Both the position numbers and the translations under genes were made by a program. 64,000 nucleotides of DNA from an uncultured Clostridia bacterium (GTDB lineage: Bacteria; Bacillota; Clostridia; Christensenellales; UBA1242), in contig CAKVMD010000001.1 of assembly GCA_934771475.1 (NCBI GenBank), positions 62,001-126,000 of the forward strand, read 5' to 3'. The notes under the pieces are model-generated. The model ran no database searches. It was not told the DNA's origin and saw only the letters and a list, made by a program, of their open reading frames with translations. Below are positions 55,219 through 64,000 of this stretch, piece by piece (position 1 is the first letter of the stretch; each line of letters starts with the position of its first letter).

Positions 55219-55917
55219 TTAATCTTTATAAATAAGCCTATGGCAGTGTTCGCAAGAGAAAACCCCTTCTCTTTCTAGCACTGAAATTTGAGCATAAGGA
55301 AGTTCAATATGACAACCACCACAGCAATTTCCTTTTAAAGGCACAACAACAGGGAAAATGTTTTCTCTTCTGCGTTTAGCATACGCTTCTATGACTTTTG
55401 AATCAATTTCTTTTGCAAGAAGAGCCAATTTTACTGAAATATCCTTTTTCTCGTCCTCGACAGATTCAACTTCTTTATCATACTCTGCCTTGCACTGACC
55501 ATACTTTTCTTTGCAAGCATTGAAATTTTTGATAGTTTTGTTAAAGTCTGCCAGAACACCATTTACACTTTCTGCAAGCGCAGTTAGATTTTTCTCTAAT
55601 ATTGCAAGATTTTGAGCTAGTTTATCTTTAACCATAGCCATCTTTTCAATTTCATCTTTTGTAAGGCTTTCTAAGTCTTTGTTTTCAAGTTCTTCAAGTT
55701 TATCCTCTTGAATTTTAAATTGTTTTTTAATTTTTTCAATTTCGCTAATCACATTGCCTGCTTTTTCTTCAAGTTTGTGTGAACGCTCTTGTGCTTGTTT
55801 CATACTATCAAACATTTGGCTTGCAGTTGCTTTATTTTTGCTGTCTCTTATACTTTTTTCAATCTTGAAAAGTTCACTATCAAGTTTTTGATAATCAAGA
55901 ATTGGCTGTATGTTCAT
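55219..55917 (-). CDS. Coiled-coil protein with C-terminal C4 zinc ribbon
   Basis: A 232-residue protein. Residues 1-175 form long coiled coils (QKLDSELFKIEKSIRDSK at the start). The C-terminus carries two Cys pairs, CCGGCHIELP and FSCEHCHRLIY, the zf-RING_7/C4-type zinc ribbon. Homologues follow rpoD in many Firmicutes and are thought to bind nucleic acid or act in transcription-linked processes; the role is not established. The start is the ATG at 55917 with AGGAGG upstream; a longer frame to 55986 lacks such a site. Confidence 0.88.
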   Translation of the reverse strand: MNIQPILDYQKLDSELFKIEKSIRDSKNKATASQMFDSMKQAQERSHKLEEKAGNVISEIEKIKKQFKIQEDKLEELENKDLESLTKDEIEKMAMVKDKLAQNLAILEKNLTALAESVNGVLADFNKTIKNFNACKEKYGQCKAEYDKEVESVEDEKKDISVKLALLAKEIDSKVIEAYAKRRRENIFPVVVPLKGNCCGGCHIELPYAQISVLEREGVFSCEHCHRLIYKD

Positions 55918-55988
55918 ATTTCCTCCTAAAACAATTTCTAGACAACTTTGTCTAGTTTTTACTTCTATTTTACTTTTTAAAGTCAAGA

Positions 55989-57047
55989 TTATGAGATAAA
56001 ATCAATAAGTTTTTTGCTTCTATTTGGATGTTTAAGTTTTCTTAATGCTTTTGCCTCAATTTGTCTTATACGCTCTCTTGTAACAGAGAATTCTTTTCCC
56101 ACTTCTTCAAGGGTTTTGCTCTTTCCGTCAATAAGTCCATATCTTTCGCGGATAACTTGTTGCTCTCTTGGGGTTAATGTGTCAATAACTGCAAGCAGTT
56201 GCTCATGCAAAAGTTTTTGACTTGCAACTTCCATAGGGCTTTTTGCAGACTCGTCTTCGATAAAGTCGCTCATCTTGCTATCATCCTCTTCGCCAATAGG
56301 TGTTTCAAGAGATACAGGGTCAAGTGCGCTTTTTTGAATTTCAACGACTTTGTTTTCGCTTATTCCCATAGCCTCTGCAATTTCTTCAAGGCTTGGTTCT
56401 CTTGAAAGTTTTTGAGTAAGTTGTCTAACAGTTCGCGAATAACGATTGATAGTTTCAACCATGTGAACTGGGAGACGGATAGTTCTCGATTGGTCAGCTA
56501 TGGCACGAGTAATGGCTTGTTTAATCCACCAAGTGGCATAAGTAGAAAATCTAAACCCTTTTGTGTAATCAAACTTTTCAACCGCTCTCAAAAGTCCCAT
56601 ATTCCCTTCTTGGATAAGGTCAAGGAAAGACAAAGAGTTTGAGCTTGCCCAGCGTTTTGCGATAGAGACCACAAGTCTAAGGTTGGCTTGGCAAAGTTTA
56701 GTTTTGGCAACCTCATCGCCCTCCAAGATTCTTTTTGCAAGTTCGATTTCATTCTCGGCCGATAATAGAGGAACTTTGCCTATATCTTTAAGGTACATTT
56801 TGACTGGGTCATCCACTGACACGAAGCCTGAGTATTCAACAATATCTTCGGCTTGTGGGTCAACATCATCAGTCTTGATAATTTTAACCCCATGGCTTTC
56901 AAGTTTTTTTACAAATTTTTGAATTTCGTTTGCTGAAAGGTCGAATTTCAAAAGTCTAAAATAGACATCTTCTTCGTTTACTGAACCCTTTTTGACTGCC
57001 ACATCAAAAATCTTTTTCATTTCAAGTTCAATTTTGTTATCTGGCAT
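55989..57047 (-). CDS. rpoD: RNA polymerase primary sigma factor
   Basis: A 352-residue housekeeping sigma factor. Region 1.1-like N-terminus (1-80), region 1.2 ([17 protein letters not shown]), region 2 with the -10 recognition segment ([25 protein letters not shown] split), region 3 ([18 protein letters not shown]) and region 4 ([26 protein letters not shown]), which reads the -35 box. This agrees with the many TTGACA/TATAAT promoters in the window. It overlaps the end of dnaG by 11 bases. Confidence 0.97.
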   Translation of the reverse strand: MPDNKIELEMKKIFDVAVKKGSVNEEDVYFRLLKFDLSANEIQKFVKKLESHGVKIIKTDDVDPQAEDIVEYSGFVSVDDPVKMYLKDIGKVPLLSAENEIELAKRILEGDEVAKTKLCQANLRLVVSIAKRWASSNSLSFLDLIQEGNMGLLRAVEKFDYTKGFRFSTYATWWIKQAITRAIADQSRTIRLPVHMVETINRYSRTVRQLTQKLSREPSLEEIAEAMGISENKVVEIQKSALDPVSLETPIGEEDDSKMSDFIEDESAKSPMEVASQKLLHEQLLAVIDTLTPREQQVIRERYGLIDGKSKTLEEVGKEFSVTRERIRQIEAKALRKLKHPNRSKKLIDFIS

Positions 57048-58809
57048 AAAATTCCTCCATATTTTTGTCTCTTATCATCTTGGTAATATCACTAATCTTT
57101 TGAACAATTTTCATCCTCTCTTCTTGCGAAGAAATGGTTTTAAATTCTTCAGCGAGCGCGTCTTTTTTACTTGTTAATTCACTGCTTGCAATCGCCCAAA
57201 TACATTCTTCAAAATATTTTGCTCCACTTGCTTCATATCCAGCAAAGTCCATGTTTATTGTATCTTTTAAAATTGGCGTGTTGTTAACATCAAAATAGTC
57301 ATAATATGACGAGATGCTTGTCCCATTACGCGCTTTATCAATGATTTCGCTATAACGAGGAAGCAACTTTGTATAATCAATTTTTTTATCAACAAAAGGC
57401 TTTTGATGAATAAGGCTTGCAAGAACAAACTTCACAGCCCTAATATTCCCATTTTCTCGGGCTGTTAGACCTTTTTCTTCCACTTTCGTTTCTTCTTTTT
57501 TTACTTCGCCTTTTATCTTCTCTTCATCACGCCTTAAAATGTCGATAGGGATAGATGTCAAATCGCGAAGTTTTTCAAGATAAGGCTCTTTTTCAGCCCC
57601 ACTTGCAAGTTTGTTAATATGTACAAGGCAGGCACTTGCAAACTTCCCTCTTTCCTCCGCAGAGTTTAGGTCAAAATTTTTCTTTTCGTTTTCAATCAGA
57701 TAATCTGTTACTGGCACTGCGCTATTTATTATCTTTGCAAGATAATCTTTTCCATAGGTCTTTAAAATCTCGTCTGGGTCCTTCCCTTCTGGCAAACTAG
57801 CAACCAAGGTGTTAAACCCTTCTTGTCTCAAAATATCTATGCTTCTTATGGTCGCTTTAACTCCCGCATTATCTCCGTCAAAGCACAAGACAATGTTATT
57901 GGTTAATTTTTTGAGTTCATGGGCATTTTCTTGGGTTAAAGCAGTTCCCATGCAAGCAACCGTTGTTTTAAACCCCGCCCTATGCATTGCAATAACATCA
58001 ATTTGCCCCTCAACAATGATAATTTTGTCTATGCCTTGAGTTTGTTTCAATTTTTTAACAAGGTTTATCGCAAAAACAACTCTTCCTTTTTTGAAAATTT
58101 GTGTTTCTGCTGTATTTATGTATTTTGCAATGTTTGTAGGCACTAAACTACGGGCGCTAAACCCTATACATTCGTTAAATGCGTTGAATATTGGGAAAAC
58201 AAGTCGCCCCGCCAATACATCATAAGTATGATTATTTTTGCATCCAATCGAACCGCCATCTTGCATCTCTTTATAAGTGTAGCCAAGCCCTTTAAGGTAT
58301 TTAACGAGGTCTGTCCAATCTTTTGCATAACCTATTTTGAAATCTTCAAGTTCATGTCTTGTAAAGCCTCTTTTCTTCACATAATCTTGCGCGGGTTTTG
58401 CATCATTTTCGTATAAGTTTGCCATGTAATGTTTATAGGTGTCATCCAGCATTTTAAGGACTCTTTCGCGTGATTTTTTCTTTTCAATCACGCCTTGATC
58501 GCCGTTAAATTCTGGGACTTCCATTCCTGCATTTTTTGCCAAGATTTTAACAGCCTCGTAAAAGTCGCAACTTTCATACTTTTGAACAAACGAAATCACG
58601 TCTCCACTTTCTTTGCATCCAAAGCAATAAAAAAGCCCATCCCCCTCATCGACAGTAAAAGATGGCGTTTTTTCATTATGAAATGGACAACACCCCCAAA
58701 ATTTACTACCCTTCTTTTCAAGGCGAACATATTTTGAAACTACGGAAACAATGTTATTTTTCTGTTTTAACTCGTAAAGCCAATCAGCAGAATACCCTCT
58801 ATTTCGCAA
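57037..58809 (-). CDS. dnaG: DNA primase
   Basis: A roughly 590-residue primase that makes replication primers. The N-terminal zinc-binding domain has C-x2-H and C-x2-C ([27 protein letters not shown]). The TOPRIM domain holds [17 protein letters not shown] and [12 protein letters not shown]. The C-terminal helicase-binding domain follows. I prefer the TTG at 58809 as start because GGAGA lies six bases before it; a GTG at 58815 is also in frame but touches that site. A TATAAT lies upstream near 58845. rpoD overlaps its 3' end, the classic primase-sigma operon. Confidence 0.95.
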   Translation of the reverse strand: MRNRGYSADWLYELKQKNNIVSVVSKYVRLEKKGSKFWGCCPFHNEKTPSFTVDEGDGLFYCFGCKESGDVISFVQKYESCDFYEAVKILAKNAGMEVPEFNGDQGVIEKKKSRERVLKMLDDTYKHYMANLYENDAKPAQDYVKKRGFTRHELEDFKIGYAKDWTDLVKYLKGLGYTYKEMQDGGSIGCKNNHTYDVLAGRLVFPIFNAFNECIGFSARSLVPTNIAKYINTAETQIFKKGRVVFAINLVKKLKQTQGIDKIIIVEGQIDVIAMHRAGFKTTVACMGTALTQENAHELKKLTNNIVLCFDGDNAGVKATIRSIDILRQEGFNTLVASLPEGKDPDEILKTYGKDYLAKIINSAVPVTDYLIENEKKNFDLNSAEERGKFASACLVHINKLASGAEKEPYLEKLRDLTSIPIDILRRDEEKIKGEVKKEETKVEEKGLTARENGNIRAVKFVLASLIHQKPFVDKKIDYTKLLPRYSEIIDKARNGTSISSYYDYFDVNNTPILKDTINMDFAGYEASGAKYFEECIWAIASSELTSKKDALAEEFKTISSQEERMKIVQKISDITKMIRDKNMEEFYAR

Positions 58810-59014
58810 ACCCACTCTCCAAAATAATCTTTATAACCCTATTATACAGATATTTCTTGGATTTTCCTCTTTTTATTATAAATTTTTTGTAAAATTTTTA
58901 TTTTTTTATAATTTTAGTGGTTTTACAGCCACTTTTAAGGCTTTTTAAGGGTTGAATAGAGCAAAAATTATCCATTTAGAAGTGATCAAAAAGATGACTG
59001 GGCAAAAAAGATGA

Positions 59015-59656
59015 TTAAATAAGGCTATCACCAAGATAAACTGACGGAATTTTCCCTACTATAACGCTTTCACACACAAGCACCTCTTGACTTGTTATAA
59101 AATCTTGCGATTTTGTAGGCAAAATAAGCCCAAGACGGGTTGAAATTGTAAAATATAAACGATGTTGTGATTGGTTTATTCCGCAAGATGACAAAGAGGA
59201 GTAAATATTTGAGTTTACAGTCCCTATTGGCACGATTTTTATGCCTATTTCAGGACCCACACCATAAAGAAAGGGAATGCCAGTAAATGTGCCAAGCGCA
59301 ATGCCAATCCCCTCATTTTTAAGAGCGTCAATTTTATTTTGGACTTCCTTTGTAACAAGCCTTACAAGTTCATTAACTTTTACCGTGTTTACTTCAATCG
59401 TTTCAACACTATTTTCACTTGAATAAGTGATTTTCACAAGGTCATTGTAGGACACTCCACCACCAGCCATAACATCTCCCACAACTTCACTTATTGTTGA
59501 AGTAGAAACGGAGCGCGCCTTTTCTTCACTTAATTTTGTAATTAAAGGGCACACAACTTGAAAATAATAAACACCTACAACAAACAAAAAAGAAAGGACA
59601 GTAATCCATGCTATCCTTCGTCTTCTTTTTCTTTTCTTTTTAGTTGAGTCATTCAT
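59015..59656 (-). CDS. yunB: Sporulation protein YunB
   Basis: A 213-residue protein starting MNDSTKKKRKRRRRIAW, with a single N-terminal membrane helix (TVLSFLFVVGVYYFQVV) and the YunB domain (SEKARSVSTSTISEVV-like KARSVSTSTISEVVGD, then GIGIALGTFTGIPFLYG and GPEIGIKIVPIG). YunB is needed for normal spores and is mother-cell expressed in Bacillus. No ribosome binding site is seen before the ATG at 59656, and a GCATATATT ends five bases before it, compatible with a leaderless or sigma-E-type promoter. It is near the spoVA genes, which also act in sporulation. Confidence 0.9.
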   Translation of the reverse strand: MNDSTKKKRKRRRRIAWITVLSFLFVVGVYYFQVVCPLITKLSEEKARSVSTSTISEVVGDVMAGGGVSYNDLVKITYSSENSVETIEVNTVKVNELVRLVTKEVQNKIDALKNEGIGIALGTFTGIPFLYGVGPEIGIKIVPIGTVNSNIYSSLSSCGINQSQHRLYFTISTRLGLILPTKSQDFITSQEVLVCESVIVGKIPSVYLGDSLI

Positions 59657-59717
59657 GTTGTAATATATGCACACAAATTTAAAATGTTGAAAAATTTGAC
59701 AAGTTACAATATATTGA

Positions 59718-59740
59718 TAGTTGTATGCGCATACAAACTA
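59718..59740. repeat. Palindrome centred on TTGTATGCGCATACAA
   Basis: A perfect 16-base palindrome (59721-59736) flanked by TAG and ACTA. Direct copies of ACAATATAT lie on both sides. It sits between spoVAE and yunB and is related to the palindrome at 41677. Confidence 0.75.
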
Positions 59741-59747
59741 CAATATA

Positions 59748-60104
59748 TCAACTTTTGGTCTTAGATTTAAAAATAAGCGCAACAATAAAAGCAAACAAAA
59801 CTGCCGCTGCAATTCCGCCCGCTGTCGCTTCCAACCCTCCCGTGAAAGCTCCTAAAAGCCCTCGCGTTTGAGCACCCGCCATTGCACCTTTTGCAAGCGA
59901 AGCGCCGAACCCTATAATAGGAACATTTATTCCCGCCCTAGCAAAGGAACTAATCGGGTCAAAAATATTGAATGCCTGTAAAACAACTCCAATAAGAACG
60001 AATGTTACAAGTATGCGCGCAGAGGTTATATTGGTATAAATAATCAGCATTTGACCAATCGTACACACCAATCCTCCTATCAAAAACACCCATAAATAAT
60101 ACAT
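59748..60104 (-). CDS. spoVAE: Stage V sporulation protein AE
   Basis: A 118-residue inner-membrane protein, part of the SpoVA channel that loads dipicolinic acid into spores and releases it on germination. Several hydrophobic helices and the conserved PIIGFGASLAKGAMAGA are present. The start is the ATG at 60104 with GGAGGG upstream; a GTG at 60116 lies before that site. It ends the spoVAC-D-E operon. Confidence 0.93.
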   Translation of the reverse strand: MYYLWVFLIGGLVCTIGQMLIIYTNITSARILVTFVLIGVVLQAFNIFDPISSFARAGINVPIIGFGASLAKGAMAGAQTRGLLGAFTGGLEATAGGIAAAVLFAFIVALIFKSKTKS

Positions 60105-60136
60105 ATTTCCCTCCACTTGCCTTTATTTTTTAAGGA

Positions 60137-61294
60137 CTATTTTTTGTTAGTTTTCACCCGAGACTTAATTTGGCTTTTCCCGTCTTCTCTTTCATGCTTT
60201 TCGCCTACACTTTCTTTCGCATTGTTTTCAGTATTTTTCGCGCGAGAAACACCCGTTTTTGACCCCATATCAAAGTTTTTGCCCTTGTTGTGATTTGCTT
60301 CGCTTTCAACAACTATCGCGTGGCAAATAGCAGGGATAGTTTCCCCTTGTTGAGACGCAGTAGGACTCATTAGCGCCCCTGTCGGCATAAACAAAACGCG
60401 TCTATATCCACCTTCTCGAAGCTTCTTCATAATAAACGAATTGAACACTGTCGCACTGCAACCACATCCGCTTCCACCCGAAAGTGTATTTTGATTTCTG
60501 GTAAAATACATCTGCCCGCAATCGTTATAATTAAGTCCGAGTTTAATTCCCTCATCTTCCATAAGGTCAACAAGAATTTCACTCCCTAATTTGCCCAAAT
60601 CCCCAGTTACTATAAGGTCATAGTCATCTGGCGTTGAATTTGTATCACGAAAATGAGCAAGCATAGTATTCATGGCAGCTGGCGCCATAACCGCTCCCAT
60701 GTCATTAACATCATTCACCCCAAAATCAATAACTTTTCCAAATGTTGCCATAGTTATTTTAGGTCCTTGCCCGTGAGCGGTAATTATACACGCACCAGCC
60801 CCAGTAACCGTCCATTGGGATGTTGGTGGACGCTGATTCCCTAGTTCCAAAGGAAATCTAAATTGTCTTTCAGCAGTTGAAAAATGAGAGCCCGTGGAAC
60901 AACAAACCGTTTCAAAAAGTCCGCCATCAACAAGAGACGCTCCAATCGCCATACTTTCAGCCATTGTTGAACACGCCCCAAACAACCCTAAAAAGGCAAA
61001 ATTAAAGTTTCGAGCCGCATAAGAAGAGGAAATAATTTGATTAAGAAGGTCCCCCGAAAGAAGCAAGTTCACATCATTAGGCTTTATTTTAGCGTCTTCA
61101 ATAGCACCATTTATAGCGCATTCTAGCATTTTCTTTTCAGCCCTCTCATAACTTTTTTCACCGAAACTGTCATTTTCTATCACTTGGTTGAAATATTTTC
61201 CAAAGTTCCCCTTGCCTTCCTTAGGGCCTACAATAGAGTAACTTCCTATTATTGCAGGAGTATTTTTAAACTTTACCGTTTGATTTGCTTTCAC
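60137..61294 (-). CDS. spoVAD: Stage V sporulation protein AD
   Basis: A 385-residue thiolase-fold protein that binds dipicolinic acid in the SpoVA complex. Conserved blocks are NTPAIIGSYSIVGPKEGKG, FLGLFGACSTMAESMAIGA, and NTLSGGSGCGCSATVF. The start is placed at the GTG at 61294, six bases after AGAGGTG; the GTG at 61303 is part of that site. The last 50 residues (from about NKGKNFDMGSK) are a charged tail beyond the usual 330-340 residues. Confidence 0.94.
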   Translation of the reverse strand: MKANQTVKFKNTPAIIGSYSIVGPKEGKGNFGKYFNQVIENDSFGEKSYERAEKKMLECAINGAIEDAKIKPNDVNLLLSGDLLNQIISSSYAARNFNFAFLGLFGACSTMAESMAIGASLVDGGLFETVCCSTGSHFSTAERQFRFPLELGNQRPPTSQWTVTGAGACIITAHGQGPKITMATFGKVIDFGVNDVNDMGAVMAPAAMNTMLAHFRDTNSTPDDYDLIVTGDLGKLGSEILVDLMEDEGIKLGLNYNDCGQMYFTRNQNTLSGGSGCGCSATVFNSFIMKKLREGGYRRVLFMPTGALMSPTASQQGETIPAICHAIVVESEANHNKGKNFDMGSKTGVSRAKNTENNAKESVGEKHEREDGKSQIKSRVKTNKK

Positions 61295-61306
61295 TCTTTT
61301 CACCTC

Positions 61307-61753
61307 TTAAATAAATAGATAAATAATTCCCACCAGTACACTAGACACAATTCCTGACACAATAACAGGCCCCGCAATGGTAAACATTTTCACACAAATA
61401 CCATAAATAATCCCCTCATGCTTAAATTCCAGCGCTGGCGAAGTTACCGAGTTTGAAAAACCAGTTATTGGAACGATAGAACCACCACCCGCAAATTTGC
61501 CGATTTTATCATACACTCCAAGCCCAGTCAAAAGCGAAGCAAGGAAAATTAAAACAATCAGTGTGTACGCCCACGCAGATTGTTCTGCCATATTTGGAAA
61601 CCATAACAAAATAAGGTCATTTATACCTTGGCCTAAACAGCAAATAACACCTCCTACCCAGAAGGAATTAAACAAACTTGGCCACGCTTTTGTTTTAGGA
61701 ATCTTAGCCTTAACATATCGGTTATACGCTTCATTTCTTTTCTTCTCGTCCAT
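61307..61753 (-). CDS. spoVAC: Stage V sporulation protein AC
   Basis: A 148-residue membrane protein of the SpoVA dipicolinic acid channel; in Bacillus SpoVAC behaves as a mechanosensitive channel. Hydrophobic helices include FNSFWVGGVICCLGQGI and AYTLIVLIFLASLLTGLGVY; PITGFSNSVTSPALEFKHEGII is the family signature. GGAG precedes the ATG. It begins the C-D-E cluster and is expected to be forespore expressed; no clear sigma-G promoter was found. Confidence 0.95.
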   Translation of the reverse strand: MDEKKRNEAYNRYVKAKIPKTKAWPSLFNSFWVGGVICCLGQGINDLILLWFPNMAEQSAWAYTLIVLIFLASLLTGLGVYDKIGKFAGGGSIVPITGFSNSVTSPALEFKHEGIIYGICVKMFTIAGPVIVSGIVSSVLVGIIYLFI

Positions 61754-61968
61754 AAATCTCCTTTATCGATTATATATTGACAGCGAGAAACAATTTTAAA
61801 CAGCAAAAAGATTATCTTTTAAAAAATTTCATTTTGCGGGCGCGTTTGAGCACTTTTTCGTTTCAAGCCTTACGCAAACACACCAGTCTTTAACATTTTG
61901 CAATTTTATGAGCACGCGAGAGAATAAATTTGCCAAAATTACAGACTATAAAGATATATGGAGGTTAT

Positions 61969-63804
61969 ATGAAAAAATTATTTTTATCCATGGGCTGTTT
62001 GCTTCTATGTTTACCACTTGCTGGCTGCTCCACAACCAGTGATGCCAACGTTTTGACAACTTTAAACAACCAACTTGACCGAGTTGAAAGCGTGGTCAGT
62101 TCAACGAGTTCAACCGAAGTAAATGCGGTTAGCCCATATACAATCAATCTAGAAAAAGGCAACTTAGTCAGTATGTACAAAGCCGAAGCATACGCAAACA
62201 TGACAAACGAAGAAGAAATAAGGCAAGAGGTGCTTTCTCTAAACGCCAAACTCAAAAATTCTAACGCAAAATACAAATTAGGCAAGAGAAAAGCGGTTGC
62301 ACTAAATAGTTTATCAAGCAATTTAAGCAAATATTTGAACTATCTAAACAACACAAAACCCGAAGTCAAAAACAATGTCGCCAAAATCACAAAGAGCACC
62401 ACGCCCAACTCTTATAATGAGGAACTAACAAAGAGTTCTTATGTCGCACTTTCTAACCTTATGAACGAACGCTATGTATATCTTGATAACATATATTGTT
62501 CACTCTCACAAATAGAAAAATTACTTGCAAGTTCCACAGGCTCCCAAACTGAAAGTTCTGACAAAAACTCAACATCAAGCAACGAGTCTACTTCTACAAA
62601 AGAAGGAGCAAAAAACAGCACCGACAGCGAGACAAATGAAAATTGCAAAAACAATGATTGCAGTGGAAGTAGCACTCAAAAGTCCACTTCAAACTCTCGC
62701 TTTCTCCAACCAAACATAGACACTTTTAATAATTACAGAAGACCACAACCTAGAACCGGCGAAAAAGAACAAAAAGAAGTTGCAAATAATAACAATAATT
62801 CAAACAACTCCAATAGAACCGACAACAAAACTAGCACACAACAAAATGATGATACCACAAAAAATCAAAACAACAAAACTTCTAATATTGACACCATGCA
62901 AAACAGCAATTTACCACAAAACGTAACCACTCTTCCAAACAACGATGTAAACAATCCAGTCGTAACATCCCCAAACAACAACTTCCCATACGGAACGATG
63001 CCTTATAACACTCCCTATGGATACAATGGCGGTTATGGATACAACGGTTACAATGCTTATAATGGTTACGGATATGGCTACAATTACAGATTTAACCGTA
63101 TAAATCCGGGGCGAAACACAGACACATTTTACCCTTACATGAGAAATATAGATACTTATAGATTCCCTCCAAATGTAAATGGGCAAGGCATAAATGGCTA
63201 TGGCATAAATAGTACTGTTGTAAATGGAGAAGTTGCTCCGTCAGCGCAAACTGAAACAAAAGGGACAGAAGTTGCTACAACGGAAATTGAAAACTCCGGA
63301 AATGGCACCGATAAGCAAAAACAAACCAGCACCAACGTACAAACCCCTGCCAGTCAAACCACTTCAAATAAGAAATCTCAAACCGAGCAAAACAGCACTC
63401 TGAATGAAAAAGATTTTAAGTTAGATAGAGAAATAACATTATACCCTCGCAGACCACACTTAAAAGAGGTTAGATTTGACCAAGGTGAGGACGCGCCATT
63501 TGAAAATGCAACATTTCCCGATAAAAAGATTAAGGACATAAAAACAGACAAAAATAATTTAGTAGAAAATACAAAACAAAAACACATCTCAAACGAAAAT
63601 GAAGCTCCCTTAAATCAGACAAAGCTACAAAGCGAAGTAATTAAAAATCAAAATAAAGATAACGATAAAAACTCTTCTAAACAAGACAATAATGATAATA
63701 ACATTATAGCTCATTCTTCAATAGCCAAAACTGCCAAATCAAATTTGTCAATGACCTATAAAAACAATGAAAATGACAACGAAGAAAAAAGACATGTGAT
63801 TTAA
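61969..63804 (+). CDS. Large Asn/Ser/Tyr-rich lipoprotein
   Basis: A 611-residue protein starting at the ATG at 61969 (GGAGG upstream). The signal peptide ends in the lipobox LPLAGC, so it is membrane-anchored and exported. Residues 25-190 form a folded, helical domain (VLTTLNNQLDRVESVV, EEIRQEVLSLNAKLKNS, YVALSNLMNERYVYLDNIY). The remainder is low complexity: Ser/Thr/Lys, Asn-rich repeats, then a Tyr-Gly-Asn segment (YGYNGGYGYNGYN-type, about 355-380), and a charged tail. It lies between the sporulation sigma factor and spoVAC on the opposite strand, suggesting but not proving a spore-related role. Confidence 0.82.
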   Translation: MKKLFLSMGCLLLCLPLAGCSTTSDANVLTTLNNQLDRVESVVSSTSSTEVNAVSPYTINLEKGNLVSMYKAEAYANMTNEEEIRQEVLSLNAKLKNSNAKYKLGKRKAVALNSLSSNLSKYLNYLNNTKPEVKNNVAKITKSTTPNSYNEELTKSSYVALSNLMNERYVYLDNIYCSLSQIEKLLASSTGSQTESSDKNSTSSNESTSTKEGAKNSTDSETNENCKNNDCSGSSTQKSTSNSRFLQPNIDTFNNYRRPQPRTGEKEQKEVANNNNNSNNSNRTDNKTSTQQNDDTTKNQNNKTSNIDTMQNSNLPQNVTTLPNNDVNNPVVTSPNNNFPYGTMPYNTPYGYNGGYGYNGYNAYNGYGYGYNYRFNRINPGRNTDTFYPYMRNIDTYRFPPNVNGQGINGYGINSTVVNGEVAPSAQTETKGTEVATTEIENSGNGTDKQKQTSTNVQTPASQTTSNKKSQTEQNSTLNEKDFKLDREITLYPRRPHLKEVRFDQGEDAPFENATFPDKKIKDIKTDKNNLVENTKQKHISNENEAPLNQTKLQSEVIKNQNKDNDKNSSKQDNNDNNIIAHSSIAKTAKSNLSMTYKNNENDNEEKRHVI

Positions 63805-63847
63805 TCATTCAACCTCATTTTCCATATCTTAAACACATGAAATACAC

Positions 63848-63883
63848 AAATAGTAGGTAGTCTATCATACTACCTACTATTTA
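63848..63883. terminator. Bidirectional terminator between lipoprotein and sigma factor
   Basis: Perfect arms TAGTAGGTAG (63851-63860) and CTACCTACTA (63870-63879), with AAA/TTT extension, around a nine-base loop. It lies between converging gene ends and has T-rich sequence in both directions. Confidence 0.82.
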
Positions 63884-63899
63884 TTGTGTTAGAATAAAG

Positions 63900-64000
63900 T
63901 CAAGCATTAAACTTGTTTTTCAAATTTTCCAATATTTTATTTTCAAGCCTAGAAACCTGCACTTGCGAAATATTGAGTTTTTGCGCAATCTCGCTTTGTG
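63900..64000 (-). CDS. C-terminal end of a sporulation sigma factor, probably SigF
   Basis: The last 33 codons of a gene that continues beyond the window, ending at the stop 63900-63902. The sequence QSEIAQKLNISQVQVSRLE is the helix-turn-helix of sigma region 4.2 as found in SigF and SigG, which share the IAxxxxxSQxQVSRLE pattern. Because spoVAC-D-E lie just beyond the lipoprotein and sigF commonly precedes spoVA genes, SigF is more likely than SigG. That choice is an inference. Confidence 0.8.
   Translation of the reverse strand, partial: QSEIAQKLNISQVQVSRLENKILENLKNKFNA

Overview
The window is AT-rich chromosomal DNA from what looks like an endospore-forming member of the Firmicutes, probably Clostridia-like. 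The evidence is Firmicutes gene orders (infC-rpmI-rplT behind a leader, argR-recN-spoIVB, dnaG-rpoD, spoVAC-D-E next to a SigF-type sigma factor), a T-box leader, RNase Y, HemZ, and strong purine-rich ribosome binding sites. It is mostly conserved housekeeping sequence. No prophage, CRISPR array, insertion sequence or complete mobile element was seen. The species is not identifiable from the sequence alone; an uncultured lineage is a guess based on several unrecognised genes.

Layout. 1-11.2 kb, plus strand: the end of a membrane protein; infC-rpmI-rplT-trmH-like behind an attenuated leader; yebC; ruvC then ruvAB; queA and tgt (queuosine); rny; a small-multidrug-export-family membrane protein. 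11.4-16.5 kb, minus strand: a PadR regulator fused to a membrane domain, a nucleotidyltransferase-like protein and serS. 16.7-18.1 kb: a XerS-like tyrosine recombinase and a tiny terminator-ended transcription unit with a micro-ORF. 18.2-28.1 kb, minus strand: spoIVB, recN, argR, then a T-box controlled pheS-pheT-nifS-thiI operon. 28.2-30.4 kb: a pseudouridine synthase, an orphan gene with its own promoter and terminator, and tRNA-Leu(AAG). 30.4-31.0 kb: a non-coding stretch holding a near-perfect four-way-junction fold. 31.0-44.4 kb, mostly minus strand: ferritin-like protein, clpX, clpP, tig, small membrane proteins, gap, rpiB, phosphatase, rsfS, yhbY, obg, nth, lysS and a lytic transglycosylase. 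44.7-46.2 kb: a divergent pair, DUF3343 and a cysteine-desulfurase-like enzyme. 46.6-58.8 kb, minus strand: pnp, rpsO, hemZ, relA, recJ, a zinc-ribbon protein, rpoD and dnaG. 59-64 kb: yunB, spoVAE, spoVAD and spoVAC on minus, an Asn-rich lipoprotein on plus, and the end of a sporulation sigma factor on minus.

How the genes fit together. Translation and RNA metabolism dominate (initiation factor, ribosomal proteins, synthetases, RNase Y, PNPase, tRNA modification). Around them sit Holliday-junction processing and repair (RuvABC, RecN, RecJ, Nth), protein quality control (trigger factor, ClpXP), and sporulation (SpoIVB, YunB, SpoVA channel proteins, sigma factor).

The most interesting non-routine items are: the four-way-junction element at 30686-30785; a family of intergenic palindromes sharing CTAGTATG/CATACTAG-type ends at about nine places; the membrane-anchored PadR regulator; a RelA with a ruined hydrolase domain; apparent leaderless genes (ruvC, the recombinase); and the micro-ORF RNA at 17.94-18.02 kb. 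None is proven to be a new system.
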